From positions 300,339,934 to 300,403,933 of the forward strand of contig NC_080671.1 of NCBI RefSeq assembly GCF_030247195.1: a stretch of DNA of 64,000 nt, written 5' to 3'. Positions 52,986 to 63,249 of the stretch are shown here, piece by piece; positions within the stretch are counted from its first letter, which is position 1; every line of letters starts with the position of its first letter. The position numbers and the translations under genes are program-made. Under the pieces are notes generated by a model. It was not told the DNA's origin, did not search any database, and was given only the letters and a program-made list of their open reading frames with translations. The DNA comes from Topomyia yanbarensis (lineage: Eukaryota > Arthropoda > Insecta > Diptera > Culicidae).

Positions 52986-54045
52986 TTACACCAGACTGTT
53001 GGATGGGTTGTCCTCTGCTTCGACGTCATCATCGGAGTCTGGTAGCGGTAGAATGCATAATTTTTCTACAGGGCGTGTTAGCATTCCACCAGCTGTTTTG
53101 ACGGTAACGACGCGTACTACCTGATCGTCGCCAGGATGGAGTTTGTGTATCCTTCCCATTCTCCATCGCATTGGGGGCAGATTGTCGTCTTGGATCACGA
53201 CCAGCTTGCCCACCTCGATTTGAACTGGTGGTTTCCAGCGTTTGGTCCTAGCTTGGAGTTGGTACAGGTATTCCCGGCGCCATCTGCGCCAAAAATCTTG
53301 AAGCTTGCGTTGCATTAACTGCCATTTATTCAGACGGTTGAGCTGCACATTTTCAAGATTGGGTTCAGGAAAGGCTTGAAGCGAGGCTCCGACAAGGAAG
53401 TGCGATGGCGTCAACGGTTCTAGATCATTGGGATCTTCTGACATGGACGTTAGCGGTCGGGAATTGAGGCATCCTTCCACCTGCACGAGTAGTGTTGTAA
53501 AATCTTCCGGTGATACCGGATTTTCACCGATGGCCTTCAGTAGGTGTTTTTTAGCAGATCGAACTGCTGCCTCCCAGAGGCCTCCGAAATGTGGGGCGCT
53601 AGGTGGTGAAAAATGCCATTGAATGCCTTCTGTAGAACAAGCCGTAGACACAGCTTCTCGGTGGGTTTTGTCCTTTAATAGCATAAGGAACTCTCGCAGT
53701 TTATTCCTAGCCCCGACGAAGTTAATGCCGTTATCCGAAAATATGTCGGTACATTTCCCTCGTCTCGCGACAAATCGACGTTGAGCTTGAAGGAACCGAT
53801 CAGTCGACAAATCCGAAACAAGCTCTAGATGAACGGCCTTGGTACACAGGCAAATGAAAGGCGCGACATAGGCTTTCACAGCGGGCCGTCGCGGTGCTGG
53901 TCGAAGATAAACTGGACCGAAATAATCGACGCCAGCTCGGGAGAATGGACGTGATACTGTAACTCTGGATGCTGGCAGCTCCCCCATGAATTGCTGAATT
54001 CTGGTTGGCTTAGCACGAAAACGTCGTAGACATTTGTGGATCTAT
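52986..54045 (-). pseudogene. pol: BEL/Pao integrase and C-terminal domain
   Basis: The frame is open from about 54028 (HKCLRRFRAKPTRIQQF, MGELPASRV) to 52986. The core has AGVDYFGPV, FSDNGINFVGA and GLWEAAVRSAKKHLL, i.e. the D, D and E catalytic residues of a BEL/Pao integrase. The C-terminal domain with WQLMQRKLQDFWRRWRREYL and MRWRMGRIHKLHPGDD is typical of this family. The N-terminal zinc-binding part and upstream RNase H are missing because of a deletion near 54030-54080. Confidence 0.88.
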
Positions 54046-54500
54046 CTAACGACATCTCTCCCTACTAAAGGCCAATAACGCAACCTTACCGTACCCAATA
54101 GAAGCTGGGGACCTGCGTGTAGAAGGCGCTCGTGGTAATGCTTCAAATAATGTAGCAATAACTGACAAGATCTGACGCTTCGAAAGCTTAGTATCCTCTT
54201 CCAACTCTGGAATATTGAATTGGAACCTTAGTACATCGGGTTTTGGCAGCCATGTTAGGCCTAGAGTTTTTACGGAAGCCGTTGGATCCAGAGTAACCTT
54301 CTCGGAATCTTTAATCGCCAAATCTTCGGGTGGGATATCGTCCAGCACCTTGGAGCAATTGGAAGCCCATTTTCTTAGTTTGAAACCTCCCCTCGACATC
54401 ATCTTGTCCAATTGAAATCGCATTTCCAGCGCCGTTTCAACGTCGTCTGATCCTGTGATGACATCGTCCATGTACGTATCCTCGTTGGCAGCCCTTGCTG
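54046..54500 (-). pseudogene. pol: BEL/Pao reverse transcriptase C-terminal part
   Basis: Contains the catalytic YMDDVITGSDD, then FKLRKWASNCSKVL and LGLTWLPKPDVLRF, all typical of BEL/Pao RT. It then loses homology (LPRAPSTRRSPAS). At its 5' side (54500) the coding sequence is interrupted by the LTR of element G. Confidence 0.85.
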
Positions 54501-54799
54501 TGTAAGTAGGGGTTTGCCCACTACTCGGGTTCTGGTTTGCCCGGCGAACCCTTCTTTTCAGGGCGGCCTAGGTGCCTCTACAGAATTTCGGATTTTCGTA
54601 ACAACAAAAAACAAAAGTAAACAAACAAGTAATTTACTAAATTTACCGACTTTTATTTCTCCGCTTCTCTACTTCACTGCTGCTGCTACTGCTTTTGATG
54701 ACTGCGGAAGGCGGGGGTTTATCCGACCGGCCGGGACTCCGACGGCCGAGTTCTCCTGCTGGTATCGTTGGCTGCTCCGGCAGCGGTCCTTGGCGTTTA

Positions 54800-54842
54800 G
54801 CTAGGGAGGTGAGCTTGGCTCCTTTGTTGGAACCTCCCTAGC
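54800..54842. repeat. Perfect 11-base stem hairpin in element G LTR (unit 1)
   Basis: GCTAGGGAGGT and ACCTCCCTAGC enclose a 21-base loop containing GAGCTTGGCTCC. The second unit lies 159 bases further. The same hairpin occurs in the other LTR at 63549-63591. Confidence 0.85.
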
Positions 54843-54958
54843 GACGTTGGCGACGAATCGCCGGATCGTCTACTCGCCGTAAACGATCCCGGAAGTTACC
54901 GCAGTAAACTTCCCAGGGGGAACCTTTGTCCGCCCTGCTTCGTTCTCCTTGGCTATTA

Positions 54959-55001
54959 GCTATAGAGGAGAGCTAGGCTCGTTCGACTTATCCTCTATAG
55001 C
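54959..55001. repeat. Perfect 11-base stem hairpin in element G LTR (unit 2)
   Basis: GCTATAGAGGA and TCCTCTATAGC enclose a 21-base loop containing GAGCTAGGCTCG, related to unit 1. A weaker third unit (CGGGGTAGC ... AGCTAACCCC) follows at about 55036-55075. Confidence 0.85.
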
Positions 55002-55618
55002 GAGAACGGTTGATGTTCGGTTCCTTTTTAATTAGCCGGGGTAGCGAAAGAACTCCTTTGTAATTAGCTAACCCCTTTTGGCGAACCGACACCACACTAT
55101 GCACTGTGCCCGAACCACAAACCGGCACTTTTCGACAGGGATTTTACTGTCACACGCGCGCACTAAACTCCACAGTTACGGTGGCGCAAAACTGTCCCGA
55201 AAGAAAAATACTCTGGACGTCTGTTCTTGTTCGTGGTCCGTCACTTTCTAACTCGATGGCCGCCTTCCGCACTCCACTATCACCAACACCAAAAAAAACG
55301 CACATCCCGCATAGCTGTCATCGCTATGGTACAGCATAGTCCGCACACTTTTCGCAGCGAGAGGAGAGCGGTTACCTGACTAAACCCTATGTTATTAATA
55401 TACAAATATAAAACAAAAATTATCTAACCTATCTGTACGAATAAAACCGTTCACAAACGCGAAAATGAACAAAAATTTACAACTAAATGTGAACGGTACC
55501 GAACAGCGGTGAGCATAATTTTACGTAAACAATACACTCTACGGAGTGTATACGCAAAAAAAGGGTATATTTCCACCCAGTGCAAAATGTTAGTGCAGTG
55601 TTACCCTGGCGGGTTACA

Positions 55619-55632
55619 ATCTCGCCCACACC
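55619..55632 (-). promoter_or_regulatory. Polypurine tract of element G
   Basis: The minus strand reads GGTGTGGGCGAGAT directly before the LTR start TGTAACC. Confidence 0.7.
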
Positions 55633-56739
55633 GGGTGGAAAAAAAATTGGAAACAATTTTTTTCTAACCTAACACCTAACACCGATACAATAATAATGAA
55701 CGAAATGAATAAATAAATAAATAAACAAAGAAAAGCTAACTACACCTAATTATTTCTTCCGCAATTTATAAATAATTCATCCAAAAAAATTAATCGACCG
55801 AGTGTCCTCATCGGTGAAATGTTTGGCCTGATAATACTGACAGCATACGCGAAGCGAGAGGCTATCAGCCATCGTCATTACTCGGTTATGGGTTGAACCC
55901 TAAATCCAATCCGAATATAAGATCGGTAACAACTCGAAAATCCCGAAATTCTGCAAGTGGCATTAACAATTTTCAATGTTTCAACTTGCAGGGGAACGGT
56001 TGTCGGCATTATATTGTTCTTTTCATCGACTGTCCAGAAATGTCTTACGTGTCCTTACGATACCAGTACTACACACTTGTGTTGGGGATTCAATCCAAAT
56101 ACATTCATACAATCCCATTCATTCATCCTCAATCACTGGCCTGCTCGATCATTCACATTCCGATAAGCACTTCGAATTAACCCCAAAACAATTTTATCTT
56201 ATCATTCACACATGCATTCATTCACTGTGTTCGATTCCACACTCATACATTCACACATACAAGACCGCTTAACACGTCATCATTTCTCCCACTCGCAGAC
56301 ATTCCGGACAAAATGTTTGTATATTCGTCCCTTTTCGCCTCAAAACGCTTCGTACATGGCAAAAGAAACGTTTGAGAGGGACCAAAGAATGTCTTTCGCA
56401 TAATTTAAACAGATCAAAATGATTCCCGCTGGAATCAAACGAACCACCCCAGGTTAAACCACAAACCCAAAATTATGCGAAATAAAATTTTATTATTTGA
56501 TTCGAAATCGAAGACGCGGTATCGTTTTACCCCATTCGCTCTTCCACTCATACTACTCTGATCCAAATCGGGCTACACCTGCATGATGCAGAGCATTGAT
56601 GCGAACATCGGGGAAACTGTCAAAATTGATGATGATATTTTCATCCATCTGAATGGATGAATGAATCATCCTCAAAATATAAATAAAAATAAAACAGTTC
56701 GCGAAATCGGTTCGCAAACTGTTTCTATTATTCCGTTTA
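55633..56739 (-). other. Element G 3' untranslated region, distal part
   Basis: No credible ORF on the element's strand; plus-strand ORFs around 55893-56403 lack domains. No env-like gene is visible. Confidence 0.6.
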
Positions 56740-57400
56740 CGGTCGGTCCCGGAGTAGTGGAACCACTCACGCGAACGAAGTGTCCCCGGCGAAGAGGGGA
56801 AAGGTGTTTTTTTTTATATAGTGATTAGTGACCCAAATAAGGAGATATTTTATATAATTTAGTGCACCCGTAGGTGCGAGTGTTCCCCACAGAAAGGGGT
56901 TTTTGGAAAATTTTATGTTGCCGAACACGGCAGAAGAATGATGTGTATGCATCCGGCGGTGAAAAGACGGTATGATAGGTTCGTTTTGTTTCTTCCAAAC
57001 ACTGGTACTGGTTTGGTAAGAAAGTTTTGTTTACCGTAACCGTCTCGACCGCCGGAGCAAAGCAAATTAGTGGATAATTTGGTTACCTCACTGCGCGAGT
57101 GGGGCGCAAAAGAATTTTTTTGTATTTGTTTGCCGAACACGGCAGGTAGTGTTTTTAGATGCGTCCGGTGCCCGGGAGAACGGCACGGTATAAGATTAGT
57201 GTTTTTTTTAATAGAGTATTCCACCCTACCGTAGTCGTCATCGGGGCCGGAGCATATATTTCGTGCGAGTGTTTGTTTACCACACTGCGTGAGTGTGGCT
57301 CTGAAAAATTGCAAGAAGGTGTTGAAGAACCTTCTCGCGGCAGAGTTGGTCTTCCACAATAAAAATAGAGAAGACGGAGAAATGTTTATTGTTTTTTTTA
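56740..57400 (-). repeat. Degenerate ~205-base hairpin-bearing tandem units in element G 3' region
   Basis: TTGCCGAACACGGCAG occurs at about 56923 and 57131, each followed by a GCATCCGG/GCGTCCGG block and later by a short stem (CCTCACTGCGCGAGTGGGG; CCACACTGCGTGAGTGTGG). A weaker earlier unit with GTGTCCCCGG lies near 56780. The 182-codon minus ORF at 56913-57461 covers these repeats and is not a convincing protein. Confidence 0.6.
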
Positions 57401-57516
57401 TTCGGACCAAAGTCCGTGTTGTTGCCGTCGGGAACTGACGGCTGCTTTTGAAAACTCCCAAGTGAGTAATCCATATAAAAGCATACCGTCAGTCCACAGA
57501 CGGCACGGAAAAGTTT

Positions 57517-60500
57517 TTATGCTGGTTTAAGGAGATTAGCTGGCCAAACTCCGAGATTTTTACCTGCTAAATCCTCCAGTTCGTAGGAGGATACACCTTT
57601 TTTTGAGACAATTTTTGCCGGTAAGTATTGTGGTCCAAGTTTAGCATTGTAAGACTCGAGTGCATTCGACAACTTCATGTTTCGACGGTATACCATTTGT
57701 CCTGTTTCAAAAGGTTTGGAGAACTTTTGATGACGCAAGTTGTACTGATGTCGAATGCCCTCGCTTGCCTTTGCCAAATTTTTGACCACAATCTCCCGGA
57801 TTTTGTCTATCTGTTGGTGTCTTGTTTCTAGGTCACCCTCACCGGAAATCCTGCTGAAGTCATCGGCAGATGCCATTTCACACCCGTGTATAATGAAATG
57901 AGGACTAAACCCAGTGGAGGAATGAACGGTAGTATTTAGGATGCGCTCCACATCGGTGATGTGGACATCCCAGTTGCGCTGCTCGGTTCGAGCATATGCC
58001 CGGATTGTGGTGTTTATCGAGCGATTTGTTCGCTCCACTGGGTTAGCCTGCGAATGATAGCGGGAGTTCAGCCAATGTTTGACGTTGGTTTCTTTTATGA
58101 ATTGACTGAACTCCTTCGAGGTGAAAGTGGAGGCATTGTCGCTTAGCAGAATTTCCGGGCTGCCATGGCGATTGAACCACTGTTCGCGCAGTATCGTACA
58201 GAGTGACGTACTAGCGATTTTGCGAACGGGGGTTAACATGACGTACTTACTGAAGACGTCGAGGACAACAAGCAAGTGTTGATTGCCACGTTTGCTTTTT
58301 GGAAGAGGACCAATATAGTCCACAGAAACCATTCGCCATGGTGCATTAGTCGCACGCGACTTACCCATTTCGGGCTGGACTGGGACGAAAGGAGCTTTGA
58401 TTTCCTTGCACGTCCCGCATTCTCGAATAAACTTTCGTATTTCCGATCCCATACGAGGCCAGTAATATCGCAACTGCACTTCGTGGATCGTTTTATCGTA
58501 TCCCACGTGAAGCAAATTTTCGTGGGTACGTTGAATCAAATCTTGACGGAACTCGGGTGCTGGGACGAGTTTCCAACTGAACCGCGAGTCGCACGGAACA
58601 ACTTTCGAGTTTACATACTTGAAAAGTTGATCATTTTCTACTTTGAAGTCGGCATAGTCGTCAGGATTTTGGATAACTTTGGACTTCATGGAACAGTACC
58701 AGTCTGAGGTGGACAAAGCGGAAACGGCTGCTACGGCCCGGGATAACGCATCAGGAACGACATTGTCCTTGCCTTTCCGGTGCTCAATAGACATGTCGTA
58801 GAGTTGCAATTCTAAACTCCAACGACTCAAACGTGAACTGGTTTTCCATTTAGTCTTCAGTATCCATGTAATCGCTGACGAATCAGTGACCAGTCGAAAA
58901 TGATAACCTTCCAAGTAACCTCGAAAGTGTTCAACCGCCATTATCACCGCCAGACCTTCCTTTTCAGTTGCATGATAGTTCCTTTGGGGAGTGGTCAGTT
59001 TGTGCGAAAAGTAAGCAACTACTTTCTCACCCTCGGGATACTCCTGCACCAGAACAGCAGCGACTGCTACGTCACTAGCGTCTGTCTGAAGAATGAATTC
59101 TTTGGAGAAGTCTGGTGGGACTAAAACTGGAGGAGTGACTAGAAATTCCTTAATTTTAAGGAACGCGAGTTCTGCCTCGGAGTTCCAAACTAAGCTCTTG
59201 GTTTTCGTTTTGAGCAGATCGGTCAAGGGAGCAGTGACCTCACTGAACCGATCAATGAAACGGCGGTAATAACCGCACATCCCGAGGAAACGACGAAGTT
59301 TCGTCACGGTAACCGGTCTCTCGTAGTCGAGAATCGGCTGAATTTTGTCAGGATTGACCTTGAGTCCGTCCCGATTCAACAAATAACCAAGAAACTTTAG
59401 TTCGGGGACTCCAAAACGGGATTTTTCCAAATTGATGGTTAGGTTGGCTCTTGCTAGACAATCGGCCACTGCTTTGAGCAACTGTATGTGATGCTCGAAC
59501 GTTTCGCTTACCACGATGATGTCATCTAGGTAGACGAAAACGTAAGGTTCCCATTTACCTCGTCCTAGAACCTGGTCCATCAGTCGCGCCAGAGTAGCGG
59601 GGCTGTTGACGAGACCAAATGGTAGACGGGTAAATTGGAACATACCCCTGCCGGGAACACTGAAAGCGGTATATTTGCGACTATCCTTAGCCAGGGGTAC
59701 CTGGAGAAAGGCCTCCTTCAAGTCTATGGTAGACAGGTACTTCGCCTTGGGTAAGCCGCCCAATATTCGCCCAGGGTGGGGCAGAGGGTATGCATCCCGT
59801 ACAGTACGCTCATTGAGAGGCCTAGCGTCTAGACAAAGGCGGATTGAGTCGTCTGGTTTCGTGACCGCCACAATATTAAGCGACCAATCCGAATCAGACT
59901 CCTCGATAATTCCCATAGACCGCCATCGGTCAACCTCTTCCCAGACCTTTGACAGTTTCGTTGGGCTCATGTGATAAGGATATCGGCAAACGGGTGCCGC
60001 ACCTTGGAATTCATCTTTGATGACAATCCTGTGCTCTGTGAATGAGGTTGGGCTTAGCTTTCCGGGCTCTACTGCCTGGAAACACTTCTTTACTTCTTCT
60101 ACGCGCGCTAACTGTTCCGAAGTGAGTATCGACTCACGCGGTACTTCATCTTCTTCGTCGTCTTCCGATTCCTGACCTGAGTTCAACAGAGCACAGTTTT
60201 GTATCTCAGGAGAAATCCCAAAGGCGCGCCAAAAGTCCATACCTAGAATGGAGTTGACGGTCAGATGCTCTACTACAAGAGTGCATAGGACCTTTGTCAA
60301 ATTTTGAAAAGTATACGGGAGATACGCTTGTCCAATGATTGGTAAGGATTGACCATTTGCAGAACGTAGTTCGAATGGTCGTTCCAACCTTTTCAAGGGA
60401 CTTTTCGAAAACTTTCGGTATAGCTTTTTAGTTATAATTGTGGCGTTACTACCACTGTCGAGCAAGGCTTTGAAGGATTTGCCGTACACAGCGACAATTG

Positions 60501-60696
60501 CAAATGGACGGTTATCGAACGGGTCGTCAAGGACGATGGTTTCGACAGACAACGAATTATCATAGTCCTCATCACGAGCCGGTCGAAAACTGTCGTAAAT
60601 CTGGGGATGGATTGTTAGTTGTTCTTTGGAGCGCTGCTTTACTGCCAACTGCGACTTCAGTTGGTTCTGATCCCGTTTTTTAGGCAGTAAGGGCAA
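57517..60696 (-). CDS. pol: Element G Pol: protease, reverse transcriptase, RNase H, integrase
   Basis: 1059 open codons. Aspartic protease LLDSGSNATI at residues 79-88; reverse transcriptase with LCLDARPLNERTV, LPFGLVNSPA and catalytic YLDD at 389-392; RNase H with LQTDASD (D539), EKEGLAV and VTDSS (D605); integrase zinc site H725, H730, C760, C763; catalytic D793 (VSVDYIG), D853 (LLSDNAS) and E888 (NPVERTN), a D,D35E arrangement. All key residues are present. The nominal ATG lies upstream of the frameshift site in the -1 frame; Pol is probably made as a Gag-Pol fusion by -1 frameshifting. The domain order is Ty3/gypsy. I see no chromodomain and no env. Confidence 0.93.
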   Translation of the reverse strand: MPLLPKKRDQNQLKSQLAVKQRSKEQLTIHPQIYDSFRPARDEDYDNSLSVETIVLDDPFDNRPFAIVAVYGKSFKALLDSGSNATIITKKLYRKFSKSPLKRLERPFELRSANGQSLPIIGQAYLPYTFQNLTKVLCTLVVEHLTVNSILGMDFWRAFGISPEIQNCALLNSGQESEDDEEDEVPRESILTSEQLARVEEVKKCFQAVEPGKLSPTSFTEHRIVIKDEFQGAAPVCRYPYHMSPTKLSKVWEEVDRWRSMGIIEESDSDWSLNIVAVTKPDDSIRLCLDARPLNERTVRDAYPLPHPGRILGGLPKAKYLSTIDLKEAFLQVPLAKDSRKYTAFSVPGRGMFQFTRLPFGLVNSPATLARLMDQVLGRGKWEPYVFVYLDDIIVVSETFEHHIQLLKAVADCLARANLTINLEKSRFGVPELKFLGYLLNRDGLKVNPDKIQPILDYERPVTVTKLRRFLGMCGYYRRFIDRFSEVTAPLTDLLKTKTKSLVWNSEAELAFLKIKEFLVTPPVLVPPDFSKEFILQTDASDVAVAAVLVQEYPEGEKVVAYFSHKLTTPQRNYHATEKEGLAVIMAVEHFRGYLEGYHFRLVTDSSAITWILKTKWKTSSRLSRWSLELQLYDMSIEHRKGKDNVVPDALSRAVAAVSALSTSDWYCSMKSKVIQNPDDYADFKVENDQLFKYVNSKVVPCDSRFSWKLVPAPEFRQDLIQRTHENLLHVGYDKTIHEVQLRYYWPRMGSEIRKFIRECGTCKEIKAPFVPVQPEMGKSRATNAPWRMVSVDYIGPLPKSKRGNQHLLVVLDVFSKYVMLTPVRKIASTSLCTILREQWFNRHGSPEILLSDNASTFTSKEFSQFIKETNVKHWLNSRYHSQANPVERTNRSINTTIRAYARTEQRNWDVHITDVERILNTTVHSSTGFSPHFIIHGCEMASADDFSRISGEGDLETRHQQIDKIREIVVKNLAKASEGIRHQYNLRHQKFSKPFETGQMVYRRNMKLSNALESYNAKLGPQYLPAKIVSKKGVSSYELEDLAGKNLGVWPANLLKPA

Positions 60697-62831
60697 CGAG
60701 AAACATCAAATCCTTTAAAACCACACACGATGCAGAAGACCCGATTGGGTTTCCGGCATTCCTCAAATTCATGTCCTTTGTCTCCACAATTGTAGCAGAC
60801 GCCGAGCACGGGAGGACGATGCTTTTCCACCAAATACTCCAGACACATTATAGGTTTCTGCGGTGGTTCGATCGGTTTTTGATTGTTTCCTTCGAGATTC
60901 TTGCCGTCCTGATTCCCTTGCTGTTTCTTTTTCTGGTTGTCAGGAGGCTTGCTTGAATCAAGACCTGCCGGTTTGGCATTCTTGTTCCAAAACGTTTTGG
61001 ATTTTGCGTTGCCGTTATTCTGTCCACCTCCCTTTTGGTTTTGATTATTTTGTTTTTGTTTGTTTTGTGGTGGATTATCAGAATAAGCAGCAACTTCCCG
61101 AGAAGAACCGAAAACTTTCTGATAAATCGGCGTCTTGGAGGCGTCGATCGATTTACCAAGACTCATCAATTCTGAGAGCGTGTTCACTGGCCTTAGAATT
61201 AACATTTGTTTATAATCGGCTTTTAGGTTCCGCTTCAGCACGTCGAGCTTTTCGCTCGGTGCCATTGGAACCGTCATAGCACGAAATATTTTTTCCATTT
61301 CCAGGAAATATTCCTGGAAAGATTCGTTACGCATCTGCCGGCGCTGGAGAGCCTTCATTTTGAGCGTAGCATCAAGTTCAGGATGTACGAAATTTACCTT
61401 GAGCTCGCAAACAAGATGGTTCCAGTTAAACAACCGGTTTTGCGCACGCATAGCCTGATACCAGGTCAAAGCATTGCCAGTGAACAGATGCATCGCAGAA
61501 TTGAAAAGTTCTTCTTCGCACATTTGTTCACACGCAGCGTAATTTGCTACGGTGTCCAAAAACTCATTAAGTCCAGTTCCTTCATCAGTTCCAGCATACT
61601 TCCGAATCTTCCAATCAGCGACGCGTTGCGGGTTTCGCGAGTAATTCCTGGGGGCCACCATCGATCCGTTTCCCGCATGGGTGGATATCGAAAAGTTCGG
61701 ATATGATGGTCCCGCCAGCTGTTCGGTCAATTCAGGAACGTAAGGCTGGTTCTGAGTTTGGTACGGGGCTGTGAATCCAGTATTCTGTTTCGGTTTCTCG
61801 ATAGGAAGTGATGGACATAGATTTTGTTGACCCGAGAATCCTCGCTTCAACACAAATTGATCGGGACTGGGCGCCAGTGTTGGGCGAGGAATCTCTGGTG
61901 CATCAAATGAATCGGGTACGTCCATCAAACGCAAATCTTCCAGATCGGTCTGCAGATCCATCTCGGGAGCACTTTCCTTCTGATGTACTAGTGCCCAAAG
62001 TTCACTGACGGATTCACGAAGTGAGACAACTTCTTGAACCGTCTTTCTCAAAACTGACGAAATTGTTGTCAGTGAAGCAATCCCACCCATTAGCGTTTCA
62101 GTAGCTTTTGAAAAAGCATCAGATCCCTGAGACGCTAGGGCTCTATTATCGTCGGATTGCTGTCGCAATTGTCGAATCTCGTCCCTCATCTCGCACAAGA
62201 CACGCAACAGGTCGTCTCCTACGAGCTGTTTAGAAAGAGATCCTTCGTTATCGGAAGGATTGGATCCCTGTGGAATTGCAGGTACGTCTGTACTCAGCAA
62301 ATCTCCCAAAATTTCTCCATCCTCCCCTTCTTGGTTGTCGGGAGGAAGTGCTGCCTGTTCGTCACTGAAATGACTGGCATAAACTGCTAGAACTTCCTCC
62401 AGCAACCCCGAAATTTCCTGGTTAACCTCCCCTGCCGCATAATTTCGGATAACCTGGAGCCTAGACCCCAAATGAAGCAACCGTGTTCGGTAAATCTCCT
62501 TGTTTGGGCACCGGTACTGGAGATCCTCCTTGATTGTTAGTAATTTACCAAGGCAGATCTCCTTTTCTTCACCCACATCACCCCGGAAATTACGAACTAA
62601 TTCCCTCCGAGACGACCGCTCATGCGACAAAATTCCCCGAAGACGCCGCTGCCGCTGGACACCCGAAAGATCCGAATCAGGAGAGATAAAAATGCTTCGA
62701 GATAGCAACTCAAAATCCAGCTCATCGAAATGTAAATGATCGACGCGCATGAACACACACGCTTGGTTGAATTTCTCCAACGCCATCATAACTTGCGCTA
62801 TATTGGAAGAAATCACCAAGACACAAAGCAT
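60657..62831 (-). CDS. gag: Element G Gag with zinc knuckles
   Basis: Up to 724 codons, uninterrupted. An ATG at 62831 opens the frame, but the ATG pair at residues 15-16 (MMALEKFNQ) may be the real start. The N-terminal half is charged and probably partly coiled (VVSLRESVSELWALVHQ). The capsid-like region contains LNEFLDTVANYAACEQM and ALTWYQAMRAQNRLFNW, typical of Ty3/gypsy gag domains. A Q/N/K-rich linker leads to CYNCGDKGHEFEEC and a second CIVCGFKGFDVSRC knuckle. Gag would assemble particles and package element RNA. The last 13 codons contain the frameshift site and the stop at 60657-60659. Confidence 0.92.
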   Translation of the reverse strand: MLCVLVISSNIAQVMMALEKFNQACVFMRVDHLHFDELDFELLSRSIFISPDSDLSGVQRQRRLRGILSHERSSRRELVRNFRGDVGEEKEICLGKLLTIKEDLQYRCPNKEIYRTRLLHLGSRLQVIRNYAAGEVNQEISGLLEEVLAVYASHFSDEQAALPPDNQEGEDGEILGDLLSTDVPAIPQGSNPSDNEGSLSKQLVGDDLLRVLCEMRDEIRQLRQQSDDNRALASQGSDAFSKATETLMGGIASLTTISSVLRKTVQEVVSLRESVSELWALVHQKESAPEMDLQTDLEDLRLMDVPDSFDAPEIPRPTLAPSPDQFVLKRGFSGQQNLCPSLPIEKPKQNTGFTAPYQTQNQPYVPELTEQLAGPSYPNFSISTHAGNGSMVAPRNYSRNPQRVADWKIRKYAGTDEGTGLNEFLDTVANYAACEQMCEEELFNSAMHLFTGNALTWYQAMRAQNRLFNWNHLVCELKVNFVHPELDATLKMKALQRRQMRNESFQEYFLEMEKIFRAMTVPMAPSEKLDVLKRNLKADYKQMLILRPVNTLSELMSLGKSIDASKTPIYQKVFGSSREVAAYSDNPPQNKQKQNNQNQKGGGQNNGNAKSKTFWNKNAKPAGLDSSKPPDNQKKKQQGNQDGKNLEGNNQKPIEPPQKPIMCLEYLVEKHRPPVLGVCYNCGDKGHEFEECRKPNRVFCIVCGFKGFDVSRCPYCLKNGIRTN
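60675..60681 (-). promoter_or_regulatory. -1 ribosomal frameshift site between gag and pol of element G
   Basis: The heptamer AAAAAAC lies in the gag frame as A AAA AAC (codons CTA AAA AAC). Slipping back one base gives CTA AAA AAA CGG and enters the pol frame, which is open. The pol frame is -1 relative to gag. This is a canonical X XXY YYZ slippery site, six codons before the gag stop. A downstream structure was not analysed. Confidence 0.85.
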
Positions 62832-63233
62832 GTAAGTACTGACACGGTATTATTTCTGATTTTTCGCCCACTAACGATTCCCTTAAAATTTCAGGAAATC
62901 AAGCTGCTCCAAAAATGTCTCAAACCGGATTGAGAATACAAGGCGATTGGCCACCGCAACCGAATAAATGACAACAACCTTCAAACTACTCGTCCGGCAG
63001 ACCAAACACAAACAACGCAATCCACAAATTCGGACAAAAATAAAAAGGAAAAAACAAAAAATCGAAAAAATACGCCAACAAATGTAAATAAATAAATAAT
63101 ACGACCGCGGAACAATATTGCGGAAGAAACCTCACCACTGTTCTACGAAAATCCTCTATTTAGTAGAAGCACCCCACACTCCGGAAGAAAAAAATATTTT
63201 CCAAAATAGGAAAATATTTTTTTCAGTGTGTTT
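62832..63233 (-). other. Element G leader (5' UTR)
   Basis: No ORF of note; contains the hairpin at 63187-63224. Confidence 0.7.
63187..63224. repeat. Perfect 16-base hairpin in element G leader
   Basis: GAAAAAAATATTTTCC and GGAAAATATTTTTTTC are exact inverses around a 6-base loop, about ten bases from the primer-binding site. A position typical for packaging or dimerisation signals, but that role is inference and the stem is AT-rich. Confidence 0.8.
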
Positions 63234-63247
63234 TGCGCTGTGCGCCA
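63234..63247 (-). promoter_or_regulatory. Primer-binding site of element G
   Basis: Minus strand TGGCGCACAGCGCA, two bases after the LTR end TTACA. The tRNA is not identified. Confidence 0.7.
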
Positions 63248-63249
63248 AA

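Larger units (their letters stand above)
52263..54500 (-). mobile_element. BEL/Pao LTR element relic
   Basis: Minus-strand LTR, integrase and part of the reverse transcriptase of a BEL/Pao element. The RT is cut at 54500 by insertion of element G, and the segment between RT and integrase is deleted. The upstream half of the element lies beyond G, outside the window. Confidence 0.82.
54501..55618 (-). repeat. Element G 3' LTR, 1118 bases
   Basis: Minus-strand ends TGTAACCCGCC ... CCTACTTACA, with TGTAA/TTACA inverted ends. It contains three hairpin units listed separately. A copy occurs at 63250-64000. The plus-strand ORF at 54514-54804 is a shadow. Confidence 0.92.

Noticed and set aside
54514..54804. 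Plus-strand ORF repeated at 63233-63553
   Set aside because: Both lie in the LTRs of element G on the antisense strand; duplication is explained by the LTRs.
56913..57461. 182-codon ORF after element G pol as a possible env gene
   Set aside because: It has no signal peptide, no transmembrane segment and no cysteine pattern of an envelope; it overlies hairpin-bearing tandem units.
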